Part shown: piece by piece, positions 17,158 to 26,635 of the stretch
Numbering within the stretch: position 1 is the first letter of the stretch
Layout of the letters: each line of letters starts with the position of its first letter
Assembly: GCF_040782645.1 (NCBI RefSeq)
Contig: NZ_CP160403.1
Span: 62,001-126,000, forward strand
DNA: 64,000 bases
Direction: 5' to 3'
Source of the DNA: Streptomyces sp. HUAS ZL42
Lineage (GTDB): Bacteria > Actinomycetota > Actinomycetes > Streptomycetales > Streptomycetaceae
The notes under the pieces: generated by a model
The model's database searches: none
What the model was told of the DNA's origin: nothing
Seen by the model: only the letters and a program-made list of their open reading frames with translations
Translations under genes and position numbers: made by a program

Positions 17158-17171
17158 GTTTCACGTGAAAC
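17158..17171. promoter_or_regulatory. parS: parS site (ParB binding)
   Basis: GTTTCACGTGAAAC, a perfect 14-base palindrome identical to the Streptomyces parS consensus. It lies between htpG and the DUF4097-like gene. No parA or parB gene is in the window. Confidence 0.85.
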
Positions 17172-17188
17172 TGACAGCTCGTCACACC

Positions 17189-17875
17189 TCAGTCCCGGCG
17201 GGCCGTGACGTCACCGTTGACCGTGGTCAGGGTCATCAGGCGGTTTCGGTCGGCATCCTGGGCGTGGACATCGGTCGTGGTGCGCCCGTTGTCGGTGCTC
17301 ATGGTGACGCGGTAGGCCGGGGCATCGCGGGGGACGGTGACCTCGACCGAGCCGTTGACGGTCCTCGCGGTCACGCCCGCGGGCGCGGCAGCGCACTGCA
17401 TCACCACATCGCCGTTGCCGGTGCTCGCGTGCAGCCGGGCAGCCTCCAGAGATGTCGCGCGCACCGATCCGTTGCGGGTGGACAGCCGCAACGGGGCGTG
17501 CGCCTGACCGGAGTGGGTCACTGTCACATCGCCGTTGACGGTCGTGACGTCCAACGCGGCGGCGACGTCCACCACGTCGACGCCGGCGTTGTGGGCGGTG
17601 ACGGTGACCTTCGCGCCATCGTGGACCTGGACGTACGGCATCCGTGGACAGCCCTGGCCGTCGGGGTCGGCGCACTGCAGATCCAGGGTCCAGCGGTCGC
17701 CGTGGTGGGACCAGTGCCCGTCGATCCGGTCGTCCACGGTGATGTGGTGGCCGCCGGCCGGGCGCAGCCGCAGTCCGTTGTCGGTGCTGATCAGCACTTC
17801 GCCTTCGGACGCCGCCGCACGCAGCGCGTTGTCGGTCCCGGAGGGGTCGGTGCCACCGCTGTCGCAGGAACCCAA
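17189..17875 (-). CDS. DUF4097-like beta-helical protein, probable lipoprotein
   Basis: About 228 residues of repeated short strands with the recurring TxNGxV pattern (VTTVNGDVTV, LSTRNGSVRA, ARTVNGSVEV, TVNGDVTA), typical of DUF4097 adhesin-like domains. The start is uncertain. TTG at 17875 gives LGSCDSGGTD, and the in-frame upstream codons read RKRLRACGIGGLGSC, which looks like the hydrophilic part and Cys of a lipoprotein signal; a true start may therefore lie beyond 17910 or have been lost. Function unknown. The gene stops 18 bases before the parS site. Confidence 0.6.
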   Translation of the reverse strand: MGSCDSGGTDPSGTDNALRAAASEGEVLISTDNGLRLRPAGGHHITVDDRIDGHWSHHGDRWTLDLQCADPDGQGCPRMPYVQVHDGAKVTVTAHNAGVDVVDVAAALDVTTVNGDVTVTHSGQAHAPLRLSTRNGSVRATSLEAARLHASTGNGDVVMQCAAAPAGVTARTVNGSVEVTVPRDAPAYRVTMSTDNGRTTTDVHAQDADRNRLMTLTTVNGDVTARRD

Positions 17876-17910
17876 ACCCCCGATTCCACACGCCCGCAGT
17901 CTCTTTCGAC

Positions 17911-18126
17911 ATGTCTCAGCGCGACCTACGCGACGGGCTCACCCTCGCCCCGGCCGGTGAAGCCGCGGCCACGACATCACCGGCCGGCCTCACGTGGCGA
18001 CCACTGCGGGGTGCTCCCACCTTGACGATCCACCTGGTTCTCCCGCGCGTGCAGTCACCACTGCACCGCCGCATCCGCACCGTCGCCAAATCCCTGGCAC
18101 ACGAGCTGCACTGGCTGCCGGACTGA
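17911..18126 (+). CDS. small hypothetical protein
   Basis: A 71-residue frame from ATG at 17911, basic in its second half (LPRVQSPLHRRIRTVAKSLA). No recognised family and no strong ribosome site, and it overlaps the possible 5' end of the divergent DUF4097-like gene. Weak call. Confidence 0.25.
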   Translation: MSQRDLRDGLTLAPAGEAAATTSPAGLTWRPLRGAPTLTIHLVLPRVQSPLHRRIRTVAKSLAHELHWLPD

Positions 18127-18224
18127 CGCACAGCAGGTCACGCGAGACGGACGTCGGCGGTAGCGAGGCCCATTCACCAGCGCGAATCGCCTCCGAGATC
18201 AATAACATCGCCAAGTCCAGGCCG

Positions 18225-18510
18225 GGTGAGCACAGCCTGCCGTTCTCGACCTGCACCTTGGCCAAGCCGGCTGACTTCCTGGTCGCTGAGGGGTGGTCGA
18301 CGACATCCGCCATGAGGGCCTTCGCCTTCTCCTCCGTGAGGAGGGCGTGTCCTATCAACGCCCCAAGACCTGGAAGGACTCCCGCGATCCTGGATACGCG
18401 GCCAAGAAGGCCCGCATCGAGCATTTCTGCGCGATTCCCGACGGCGAGGTCATGGCCGAGGACGGCGAGCCTCAAGTCGTCTTCTGCCTGGGCGAGTTCG
18501 GCCCCCTGCG
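18225..18510 (+). pseudogene. IS630 transposase fragment, frameshifted
   Basis: The LAK-ADFLVAEG segment (about 18255-18290) continues after a frameshift as VDDIRHEGLRLLLREEGVSY, then KTWKDSRDPGYAAKKARIEH and EPQVVFCLGEFGPL, the usual IS630 run up to the first catalytic residues (D replaced by G in CLGEFG, where the family has CLDEFG). The remainder is absent. Confidence 0.7.
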
Positions 18511-18613
18511 AACGCCTACGACAGAAGTCCCCAGACCACCACTGTCATAGGCATCCGTCAGCTGCATGCCTCGCTAGGCCGTCCGCGGCCTTCCTGGACG
18601 CCTCCGGCATGGT

Positions 18614-18647
18614 GGCCTCGGCGGCGGCATACGCCGCCGCCGAGGCC
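18614..18647 (-). terminator. subtilase terminator hairpin
   Basis: GGCCTCGGCGGCGGC at 18614-18628 pairs perfectly with 18633-18647 around ATAC, downstream of the minus-strand S8 peptidase gene. Confidence 0.75.
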
Positions 18648-18710
18648 CATGTTCCGTCTGCCGCCCAGCAGTTCGCCCCGTACTGTACGCGGGCGTTGCC
18701 GGGCCCTGCG

Positions 18711-20510
18711 CTAGAAGGTCAGGTTCCAGGCGTCGATCTTGCCTGTGTCGGAGGCGGCGTTGTCGTTGACGCGCAGCTTCCAGGTGCCGTTCGCGACCTC
18801 CGAGGAGGCGTTGACGGTGTAGGTCTGGGCGATGTTGTCGGCGCTGCCGCCGGTGTGGTTGTGCAGCGTGTAGACGGTGCCGTCCGGCGCCACCAGGTCG
18901 ACCTTCAGGTCACCTATGTAGGTGTGCTTGATGTCCACACCCACCTTGAGGGTGGCCGGGGCGTTGCCGGTGACACCGGTGACGGTGATCGGGCTCTCCA
19001 CGGTCGCGTTGTCGTTGATGGCGAAGTCCGTGAGGTTCTCGAAGTACTTGCCGGGTGGCGGGGTGGCCCCGACGGCCTTGAGCGCGTCGACCTGTCCCTC
19101 GCCGAAGAACGAGTTGTTGGCCGTCGTGCCCGTGCAGCGGCTGTCCGAGGGGCAGGCGATGTCGTTGGCCTGCTCGGCCAGCTTGGCGCGGATCTGCGCC
19201 GGGGTGATGCCCGGGTTGGCGCTGGCGATGAGCGCCGCGACGCCGGCCACGTGCGGGGTGGCCATCGAGGTGCCGCTCTTGCTGCCGTAGCCACCGCCGG
19301 GGACGGTTGAGTACACGTTGCTGCCCGGCGCCGCGACGTCGATGACGCCCTGGCCGTAGTTGGAGAACGAGGCCTTGGTGACGCCGGTGCCGTTGGCCGC
19401 GACCGTGACCACGCCCGGCAACTCGGTCGGGATGTCGAGGCAGGCGTTGGTGATGGTGCGGGTGACCGGCGTCGAGTCGTTCGGGCTCGCGGAGTCGGTC
19501 GTCTTGTGGGCGAGATCGTAGTTCTCGTTGCCCGCAGCGGCGATCTGGAGGGAGCCCTTGCTCTCGGCGTACTCCTGGGCGCGCTTGACGCCCTCGATGA
19601 TGGCGGCCTGGTCGATGTTGTCCGGGCAGTTGAACTGCCAGGGGTCTGTGTAATAGCTGTTGTTGGTGACCTTGAAGCCGTGGTCACCGGCCCAGACGAA
19701 GCCGCAGATGGTGTTCTCGGCGAAGAAGAAGGAGTTGCCCGGCTCGGCGACCCGGACGGCGGCGATCTTCACCCCGGGGGCCACGCCGACGACGCCCTTG
19801 CCGTTCTTGGCCGCGGCGACGGTGCCCGCCACGTGGGTGCCGTGCGTGTCGACGTCCCGCCAGGCACCGGCACGGGGGTCGGGCTTGCCGTAAGCGCAGG
19901 AGACCGAGTCGGCCGCGTCGAAGTTGGGCGCCAGGTCCTGGTGCTGGTCGTCCACACCGGTGTCCAGGATGCCGACCGTGACGGAGGCGGAGCCCGGGTT
20001 CACCGCCCAGGCCTGGTCGGTCTTGATCTGGCTCATGTCGGCCCGGACTGGTTCTCCGGCCGGGGTCGAGGCCTGGGCCGGATTGGCCGGGAGCGCCGGG
20101 CTGTAGGCGTCGGCCGGGACGTCCGAGGTGCGCGTGGCGCCGACCTGCTGCACGCCGGCGACGCCGCGCATGGTGGCGGCGAATCCGCTGGACGCCGAGT
20201 GGGCGACGATCACACCGATGGCGTCGAAGCTCGAGAAGACGGTGCCGCCGTTGGCCGCGATCGCGGAGCGGACCGCCGACGTGTCACCGGGGGCGGTGAT
20301 CACGAGGTAGGCACGCGTGCCGGCCGCCCAGGTCGCACTCTGCGAAGCCGGCGCGGCGGCCGGAGCGTGGGCCTTGGCGGTCGGCGCGGTGGAGGGGACG
20401 ACCGGGAGCGTGCCCGCGAGGGCGCCCGGGGCGCCGAACGCGAGGGCGGCGCCGAGCGTGGCCGCCAGCACCAACGTGCGTCTCGGTCGGCTGGATCTGT
20501 GGGGTATCAA
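18711..20510 (-). CDS. secreted S8 family serine peptidase with P/homoB-type C-terminal domain
   Basis: Extracellular subtilisin-type protease. The TTG at 20510 is preceded by GGAGGA 4 bases away; an ATG at 20582 adds 24 poorly supported residues. From the TTG: signal peptide to about residue 33 (ends GALA), an inhibitor I9-like propeptide (about 60-125), then the S8 domain with Asp in GILDTGVDD (D183), His in DTHGTHVAG (H223), Asn in NNSYY and Ser in GTSMATPH (S415). A final domain of about 100 residues (AINDNATVESPITVTGVTGN, TYIGDLKVDLVAPDGT, W-LRV-D) is a proprotein convertase P-type beta sandwich. All catalytic residues are present, so it should be active after propeptide removal. Confidence 0.93.
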   Translation of the reverse strand: MIPHRSSRPRRTLVLAATLGAALAFGAPGALAGTLPVVPSTAPTAKAHAPAAAPASQSATWAAGTRAYLVITAPGDTSAVRSAIAANGGTVFSSFDAIGVIVAHSASSGFAATMRGVAGVQQVGATRTSDVPADAYSPALPANPAQASTPAGEPVRADMSQIKTDQAWAVNPGSASVTVGILDTGVDDQHQDLAPNFDAADSVSCAYGKPDPRAGAWRDVDTHGTHVAGTVAAAKNGKGVVGVAPGVKIAAVRVAEPGNSFFFAENTICGFVWAGDHGFKVTNNSYYTDPWQFNCPDNIDQAAIIEGVKRAQEYAESKGSLQIAAAGNENYDLAHKTTDSASPNDSTPVTRTITNACLDIPTELPGVVTVAANGTGVTKASFSNYGQGVIDVAAPGSNVYSTVPGGGYGSKSGTSMATPHVAGVAALIASANPGITPAQIRAKLAEQANDIACPSDSRCTGTTANNSFFGEGQVDALKAVGATPPPGKYFENLTDFAINDNATVESPITVTGVTGNAPATLKVGVDIKHTYIGDLKVDLVAPDGTVYTLHNHTGGSADNIAQTYTVNASSEVANGTWKLRVNDNAASDTGKIDAWNLTF

Positions 20511-20850
20511 TGCGTCCTCCGTAGACGGCCCGGCTGTGCTGGTGGCACCGACCGGGCCGTACGAAACCAGTGGTGGGTGCAAGATGTCAGGTGCATGCCC
20601 GCGTACGGAAGTACCTTTCTGTACAGGGACGTTGTCGGGGCGTGGCTGAAAAGCGACGTTCTGTGTGCCGGCGCGGCGGCGCGGGCGTAGGGAGTTCGCC
20701 GCGGTGGCGGGCGACGGGAGCGATGGGCACGCCGTGATCGACGCCGGCCGGGGCGCGGTGACCGGCTCGTTCGGCGACTCCAGGTCCAGGATTCGTCAAC
20801 GCGCAGGATCACGCGGCGGTGCGGGCTGCTGCTGGTCGTAGGGGCGTCGA
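20511..20850. other. no recognisable gene
   Basis: Upstream region of the subtilase. I see no ORF with family similarity; the promoter presumably lies here. Confidence 0.4.
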
Positions 20851-20852
20851 GT

Positions 20853-21110
20853 TGGCTTGGTGTTCAACCTCAGCCGTTCACCTGACCCGCTGCTCTTGCT
20901 TCGTTCTCGGGACAGCAGGGCGGTCGTTCTTCACGCTTCGAGGTGTCGAGCAACGTCGCGTGAAGGGAACGGCCGCTGGTGCAGAGTCTCGCCGCTGAAC
21001 AGTGCGCTGACGCCGCGTCGGGCGTCCTGTCCCACGTTCGCGTCGAGCTCTACGAGACCATTGCCCGGGAGACCGGGCTGAACTGGCGGACCGTGAAGAA
21101 GTGACGGCCT
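20853..21110 (+). pseudogene. 5' relic of the 41661-type IS, joined to an IS21-like N-terminal scrap
   Basis: From CTTGGTGTTCAACCT onward the DNA closely follows 41693-41880 of the nested IS (shared CCGTTCACCTGACCCGCTG, CGGGACAGCAGGGCGG and TCGAGCAACGTCGCGTGAAG). Similarity stops near 21040, after which IARETGLNWRTVKK resembles an IS21 helix-turn-helix, ending in a stop at 21104. Two truncated elements fused. Confidence 0.6.
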
Positions 21111-21192
21111 CCGCAGACTGCTGGAACGGTCAATTCTCCAGCGACCCGACTCCATCAGACCCAGGGCAGACCAGAACCTCCATCAGACCCGG

Positions 21193-22600
21193 TCAGCGGT
21201 TCACGGACGACGTGGCCGGATCCGTCAGCCGCAACTCGCCGTTCGGCGTACACATCGGCCGGCGGATGGACCGGTCGACCCAGACCGACTTGCGTGGGAC
21301 GGGCGTGGCGGCCGTACGGGCCGCGTCCCAGGTCTGGTCTTCCTGCTGCGGCTGTGGAGTCACGTCCCCGATCAGGGCGCTCATCAGGGCCGCACCGGCC
21401 AGGTGCCGCCCGCGGAGGCCGGCGGCCGTGAGCGAGGCGTCCTCCGGCTGCTCGTCCAGGGCGCCGAGGAGGCTGCCCGGGATGTGGGGGCGGTGCGGGG
21501 AGTCGGCGTCCCGGTACTCGTCGCGCAGGCCGAGTTGGTGGGTGAGTTCGTGGACGTGGTGGGCCGGTGACGCGTCCGCCCACCACGTCGTCTAGTCCTT
21601 CGCCCGGTCCCGGCCCGCCAGGTCCACGGTCAGGTGGGGCGAGTCGGCGGGGTCCACATGCTCGACGGTCACGTGCAGCCGGTCGCCGTTGGCCAGGCGG
21701 TGGGCGGGTCGTTGAGCAACTGACGTACGCCTGCCGACAGTTGGCGGCGTACATGTGCGGCCTGGCTCTCCGGTCCCCGGATCGCCAGGCGCACCGTGAG
21801 GTCGGTGACCGGCTCGCCGCCATACGAGAACCGGCGGGCGTCGAAGCCGGAACGCACCACAAAGCGGGGGCGGTTGTCGCGCGGGCCTCGTGGGGCCGGC
21901 GGGGTGGCGGTGTGCTCGTCCGGGCCGGGAGACAGGGCCCCCGGCAGTCGCGGGGATGTGCCCGGCGCCGGGGAGTCGGTCATGGCGTCCGTGTCCATGG
22001 CCTCGTCGCCCGACTCGTACTCGGACGAGGACCCGGCGGGATTCTGCTCGTGCGTGCCCTCGGTCCGCTCGCCCTGGAGTACGCCGCCCTGGTCCAGGTA
22101 GGCGCCGATGGTCTCCGCGTTGTCCCTGATGTGCTGCACCAGTCGGGGCCGTTGCCGCATCCACTGCGGCATGCGTCAGCCGGGGAAGAACATTCCGTGG
22201 GTACCGGACGCCCGCACCCGATAGCCGAGCGTGCTCCCGATGTGCTCGTTGACGGCCTGGTAGGCGAGGTCACAGGAGGCGCAATCCATCTTGAACCCGC
22301 CCAGCGGCAACGTCTGGGGGACGTTCGGGTCGCCGGGGTTGTTCTCCCAGTGCGCGACCCAGTGCCCGAGCAGGGTCAGCTCGCCGTGCTCGGAGCCGTG
22401 CGCCCCGGGTGCCGGGGTGCCATCCTGGTCCGCCACGTTGAGGATGCGCGGATTGACCAACGCCCTCTTGACGAGGTCGAGTTCGGGCGAGTCCGGGTGG
22501 TAGAGCCGGTACCAGCCGGTGGCCAGCGCCCGGAGCTTCGTACGGTCCTGCACGTCCCGTGCGACACCGGGTCGACGGCCGGTCAGCGCTGCGCGAGCCG
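21193..22600 (-). pseudogene. eroded polymorphic-toxin-like C-terminal region (deaminase-like plus HExxH peptidase)
   Basis: Reading leftwards from about 22580: TKLRALATGWYRLYHPDSPE, EHGELTLLGHWVAHW and MDCASCDLAYQAVNEHI have the HxE...CxxC pattern of deaminase-fold toxins. The frame ends at GTHGMFFPG-stop (22176), where TGA seems to replace a Trp codon, and continues as RMPQWMRQRPRLVQHIRDN. After a frameshift near 21700 comes DRLHVTVEHVDPADSPHLTV, and after another near 21590 VHELTHQLGLRDEYRD, a zinc-peptidase-like HELTH motif. Similar chains occur at the C termini of giant Streptomyces toxin-like proteins (recalled, not searched). The 5' part is replaced by a methyltransferase relic. Inactive. 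Confidence 0.55.
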
Positions 22601-23860
22601 CCGCCCTTGGGACGGCCGGTGGCCGGGTCGACGGGGCGGTTTCCTCGGGTGAGGATCGTCCGGCCTGTGCCAGCCGACGCATTCGGCGAACGTCGCGGTC
22701 GGGAACGGCTTGGCGGGGTGGAGGTCGACGAAGGGCTTGGGACCGCGGCAGACGGCCATGAACCGGCGCACACGGTGAGAGGCGGCTCCGTAGTCGACCG
22801 CGTCCAGCGTCCAAGCTTCCGTGGTATGCCATCCGGCCTGCGTCAGCTCGGCGAACAACGCCTCTTCGATCGCGGCGGGCAGCGCGCTGGACTGCTCAAC
22901 CGCCACCCACTCCAGGCAGCCGCCCCGGGCGAGGACCGCCAACGGCCAGATAACAACCTCGGCCATCAGGCCTGCGCGCTCGTCCTCCAGCCGTGCGAGG
23001 GGTTCGCGGACCTCCTTCCAGGTCAGTCCCGAGTGGGGTGCGTAACCAGTGGGCGATCCCTCCCAGGCCAGGAACCCGGCGGCCACTCCCGTCTCGTAGA
23101 TGACGGGGGGATCGTGGCGATGGCGGCGGCGCGGCCCTTTCCCAGGCCGCTTTCACTGTAGGCCGGGCAGGGCGGGTCAGGGCAATGCCAGTCACGAAAC
23201 GCAGTGCGGCGATTCGGGGTCCACGTCGGTGACATCGGCGTGGATCACCGTGAACCCGGCGGCCCGTCGCGGTGGCCACGGCATGCTGGTCGTTGTCGAT
23301 GCCGATCACGTCGAAGTCGACGCCAAGGATGCGCAGCAGACCCAGGCTGAGCCCTCCGGGCCCATGAAATAGGACGATCACGCGCGGCCGAACGGGCCGG
23401 CCGTGGAGGTTCGCCTCCGGCGGGAACAGCCACCGCACAGGGAACGGGGCGGCGTGCCACTCCAGCAGCCCGCGGGAAGCGTCGTCCAGGGCGGCCAGCC
23501 GCTGGGCTGTGACCCGGCCTTCCGATTCGAGCCGGTCCATCAGCATCGCGGCGCGCTCGCCCTTGGCCTGGCGGGCGCACTCAACTGCCCGCTCCTCATC
23601 GCCCTCCACGATGGCGTAGGCGCAGACGGTCACCCGCTCCGCGGCGTCGAACGCCCAGTCCTGTGCCTCCTCATCGGGGTGAGCGTCGACATAGGCGGTC
23701 AGCAGATCGGCGGTGCGCTGGCACCCGACGAGTGCCGGGTGACCGGCCGCCTCCTGCAGTGCCGCAGCGTCCTCCGCCTCCTGTTCGGCCGCATCTGCGG
23801 CAATCAGCTCCGCAAGCCGCTGGTCGAGGTCGACTAGGCCGACCGGTGAAACCGCAGACG
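22585..23860 (-). pseudogene. DNA cytosine-5 methyltransferase, multiply frameshifted
   Basis: From about 23840 leftwards: a helical N-terminal region (LDQRLAELIAADAAEQEAED), then FHGPGGLSLGLLRILG (SAM motif, normally DLFCGPGG), DVIGIDNDQHAVATA, a decayed PCP-type loop near 23190 (PCPAYSESGLGKGRAAA), WVAVEQSSALPAAIEEALFA, AVDYGAASHRVRRFMAVCRG and finally GGGSRSADRPS near 22600. At least three frame changes (about 23250, 23110 and 22715). The target-recognition and C-terminal segments end where toxin-like DNA begins. This gene type is common on actinobacterial integrative elements and phages. Confidence 0.7.
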
Positions 23861-24164
23861 GCACGGCGCGAGGGCACCGGAGGCGGGGTGGGGTGTGAGG
23901 ACGGCGGATTCGGTTGTGGGCAGGGTGAGCTGAGGCATGACGAGGGATCCCGACCCTGAGCGTGCGGTTGGCCGCCCAGGGCTCAGCGCAAGGCGAGCCG
24001 CGCCGCGGGGCCGGGCCCGAAAATGGCGGGCCTGGTGGGGACGGTCCGAACACTGGAGGAACCCACCCCAAGCACCACAACAGCCCCGCTCCGGGGTCAG
24101 GTTGGCGCGTGAGACCGCCGTGACGAGGCCGAACATGCACGGGATCGCCGCAGATCAGCTGAGG

Positions 24165-24510
24165 CAGGACCGGTTGTGGGAGAGCAGGTGGCGAACAGCA
24201 CATCTGCGCGAAGGCCACGTGGGACGGATGGTCAGCACGCAGCGGCTTGGGCCCGGCGGCCCCTCACGCGGAGGCGTCGTCGGCCGACCCGAGCCGGATC
24301 GCGTCCAGCGCGGCCGTCCAGGACGTGCGTCCCGTCTCCAGGGCAGCGACGAAGGAGTAGGGCCAGCCGGGGATGAACTGATCCGCGCTGGGGCCCGCCC
24401 GTAGACGTGGCAGAACAGCAACTCCGGGCTGGTGGGGGCGCCGGGACGCAGCCAGTGGCTCACGTCCACCGCGAGCACGATCCGCCCGTCGGCGGCACGC
24501 GGCAGCGGCG
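24165..24510 (-). pseudogene. fragment of the 41661-type IS transposase
   Basis: STPLPRAADGRIVLAVDVSH, then RPGAPTSPELLFCHVYGRA is almost identical to the transposase at 42068-42190. Similarity continues out of frame to about 24250 (WTRSGSGRPTT versus the DAIRLGPADD frame). No ends present. Confidence 0.75.
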
Positions 24511-24575
24511 TGGAGGCAAACGATGGCTCCCGTACGGCGGCCAAGCGTTGGAAATTCGGCGCATCTGGTGCCGGG

Positions 24576-25505
24576 TCAGACCCCCGCAGTCGTCCGGGCG
24601 TCCTCGGCGGGTGTCACGGGGACCGCCGCAGGGCCGCTGCCGTGCCCTTGCGGGGACCCGAACCAGGCCACTGCCACCGCGCCCGATACGGCGAGCACGA
24701 ACCCGATGATCGCCGCCCAGGCGAAGCCGGGACGGGAGGCATCTCCGAGCCACAGCACTCCGATCATGCCCGGCAGGACGGTCTCGCCGACGACCAGCGC
24801 GGCGGTGGCGCCGTTGACCGAGCCGATCTGCAGGGCGACCGTGTGCAGGTACATGCCGCCGATGCCTGCCACCAGGATCGCGTAGAGCGCCGGGTCACAG
24901 AGCAGCGCTCCCGGGTCGAATGGGTCGATGCCGTTCAGCACCCGGACCCCGACACCGAGGGCGCCGAAGCCCAGTCCGGACAGCAGGCCGGCCAGGATCG
25001 CGGCGCGCGCCCCCAGTAGGCGTACGACCACGGTGCCGCCCACGATCAGGGACAGCGAGATCCCCAGCAGCCACCAGTGCGTGGAGATCGCGGTGTTGCC
25101 GCTGCCTTCCGGGCCCGCCGCCGTCGCCAGAAGCACCAGCGCGGAGCAGACCACGGCGATCGAGGTCCACTCGGCGCGGTTGAGCCGGATGCCGAGGAGC
25201 TTGATGCTCAGCACCGCCGTGATCACCAAGTTGGCGCTGATCACGGTCTGCGACAGGAACAGCGGCAAGAGGCGCGCCGCCAGTGCGCCGAGCCCGAAGC
25301 CGACGAAGTCCAGGATGGTCCCGACGATGAACTCCCAGGTCATCGCTGCCTTCGCAGTGGACGACAGGCTCGGGCCGCCGTGCTGGGTCACGCTGCCCGC
25401 GGCAGCCTCCCGGCGGGCTGACTTCCGTGATCCGACGGCCTGCAGGACCGAGCCCGTGCCGTAACAGATCGATGCCGCCACGGCGGTGAGCAGTCCTATG
25501 AGCAC
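24576..25505 (-). CDS. DMT/EamA-like membrane transporter
   Basis: About 309 residues with nine or ten hydrophobic helices (for example VLIGLLTAVAASICYGTGSV, VISANLVITAVLSIKLLGIR, AWAAIIGFVLAVSGAVAVAW), the layout of drug/metabolite transporter proteins of the actinobacterial multidrug or integral membrane DMT subgroup. The GTG at 25505 has GGAG upstream; the TTG three bases earlier is also possible. Monocistronic; direction of transport and substrate unknown. It appears intact. Confidence 0.8.
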   Translation of the reverse strand: MLIGLLTAVAASICYGTGSVLQAVGSRKSARREAAAGSVTQHGGPSLSSTAKAAMTWEFIVGTILDFVGFGLGALAARLLPLFLSQTVISANLVITAVLSIKLLGIRLNRAEWTSIAVVCSALVLLATAAGPEGSGNTAISTHWWLLGISLSLIVGGTVVVRLLGARAAILAGLLSGLGFGALGVGVRVLNGIDPFDPGALLCDPALYAILVAGIGGMYLHTVALQIGSVNGATAALVVGETVLPGMIGVLWLGDASRPGFAWAAIIGFVLAVSGAVAVAWFGSPQGHGSGPAAVPVTPAEDARTTAGV

Positions 25506-25612
25506 CAAAAGCTCCGTTCATGTATGGGGCGGTGGGGTTCGGTCCCGTTCCCACTGGCAGACGTGGGTTTCGGCGCGAAAGTTGCTTCCCGAGGAGTGCT
25601 CAGCTTCTACGC

Positions 25613-25792
25613 CTAGGGGACCTTGAGCGCGTCCCAACTCGCCTTGCTCGGCGGCCAGGTGGCCGCCGAGCCGGTGTACCCAAGCTTCCGCTGCCACGCC
25701 TCGCAGGAGGCGACGTCGCCGGAGCCGATGGTGTTCTTGTTGGCGCTGCTGTGATGCTTGTTGCAGCCGACCGCCACAAGGCGGTCGTGCAT
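25613..25792 (-). pseudogene. peptidoglycan-binding-like C-terminal fragment
   Basis: NKHHSSANKNTIGSGDVASC and EAWQRKLGYTGSAA then ASWDALKVP resemble the C-terminal PG-binding-like repeat of secreted actinobacterial amidases and lysozyme-like proteins. The expected middle (DGIPG) is replaced by TWPPSK, suggesting a local frame change. No signal peptide or catalytic domain precedes it. Confidence 0.45.
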
Positions 25793-26369
25793 GCGGCCCA
25801 CGATGGGGCTCGTACGGCCCATGGAGAACAACGACCCCCGTGACATACACGACCTGACCGACATGACTCTGAAGCCGGCGACGCCGCGGCCTCGTCTTCC
25901 TCCGTCCAACAGGCCCTCTGCACGGTGGGACCGCCTGCCGCACCCCGCAGCGCGTGAGCGCGGTCCGGCAGGACACGGAGCGGCCAGCCGGACACGCGGA
26001 AAGCTGGTGCGGCACGCGGAGCGCGCCGACCGACCGCCGCGCACCACTGCGCGCCCCAGCCCGGCGAGAACGGACCCTGCACTCCGCTCCGCCGCACCCG
26101 GACGACCGCTGCACCCCCTCATTGCCCCGCTGGCCCCTGAGAAGACGTGAAGCCGGCGCCAGCGGCCTCCTCGTAGGCGCTGCGAGGGTCGCCCTACCCG
26201 TCCCGAGCATGTGAGGGGTCACCCCCGGGACAACGCGCAACAATCAGCCGATCAACACAACCCCGGGCGCCCCGCCCGCCGGAGGAGTCAAGCCCCTCGG
26301 GTGGCCGAGGCCGACCGTCACCAACCCGGGCCGCACCCCGGCCGTGCACGGAGAACACCGCAGCCCACG
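25793..26369. other. no recognisable gene
   Basis: GC-rich sequence with only long composition-driven frames (Arg, Pro and Ala rich) on both strands. I see no motif, ribosome site or family. Confidence 0.4.
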
Positions 26370-26465
26370 GCACGGGTCGCGCTGGATGGCGAGGGCCTCG
26401 CGGGTGGCGTCGACGGGGTCGCTGGCATCCAGGTCGACGTCCCAGCGCACGAGGTAGGAACTCAC
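26370..26465 (-). pseudogene. small conserved protein, N-terminal fragment
   Basis: The ATG at 26465 gives SSYLVRWDVDLDASDPVDAT then REALAIQRDP, the start of short actinobacterial proteins of the form V-W-I-D-D-A-AL-IQRDP-S. After RDP the frame turns into low-complexity sequence. Truncated. Confidence 0.45.
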
Positions 26466-26500
26466 GTCCCCGCCCTCTCATCCGGGGCGTGGCCAGCCAG

Positions 26501-26577
26501 TGGCAGGGGCGGCAGGAGTCGAACCTGCGGCATCCGGTTTTGGAGACCGGCGCTCTGGCCATCTGAGCTACGCCCCT
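26501..26577 (-). tRNA. tRNA-Trp (anticodon CCA)
   Basis: Full cloverleaf on the minus strand: acceptor AGGGGCG/CGCCCCT, D arm GCTC/GAGC, anticodon stem CCGGT/ACCGG with loop CTCCAAA (anticodon CCA), variable ATGCC, T arm GCAGG-TTCGACT-CCTGC, discriminator G, and an encoded CCA at 26501-26503. The 74-base body is complete. It lies among decayed genes and its T arm differs from the usual Streptomyces housekeeping tRNA-Trp as I recall it, so it may be an extra copy or an integration site. Confidence 0.93.
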
Positions 26578-26635
26578 TTGGTGGGTGACAGCTTGGCATG
26601 ACCAACAGGTCCATCTCCATGGGATTTCCGCCTGT

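Noticed and set aside
17158..17171. Chromosomal origin near the parS site
   Set aside because: No dnaA, dnaN or gyrB genes and no cluster of DnaA boxes is visible around it.
15644..18025. 793-codon plus-strand frame over htpG and the DUF4097-like gene
   Set aside because: It is antisense to a certain Hsp90 gene, is Val/Gly/Arg-rich without motifs, and arises from GC bias at the third position.
22585..23860. Active restriction-modification system
   Set aside because: The methyltransferase has several frame changes and no endonuclease gene is adjacent.
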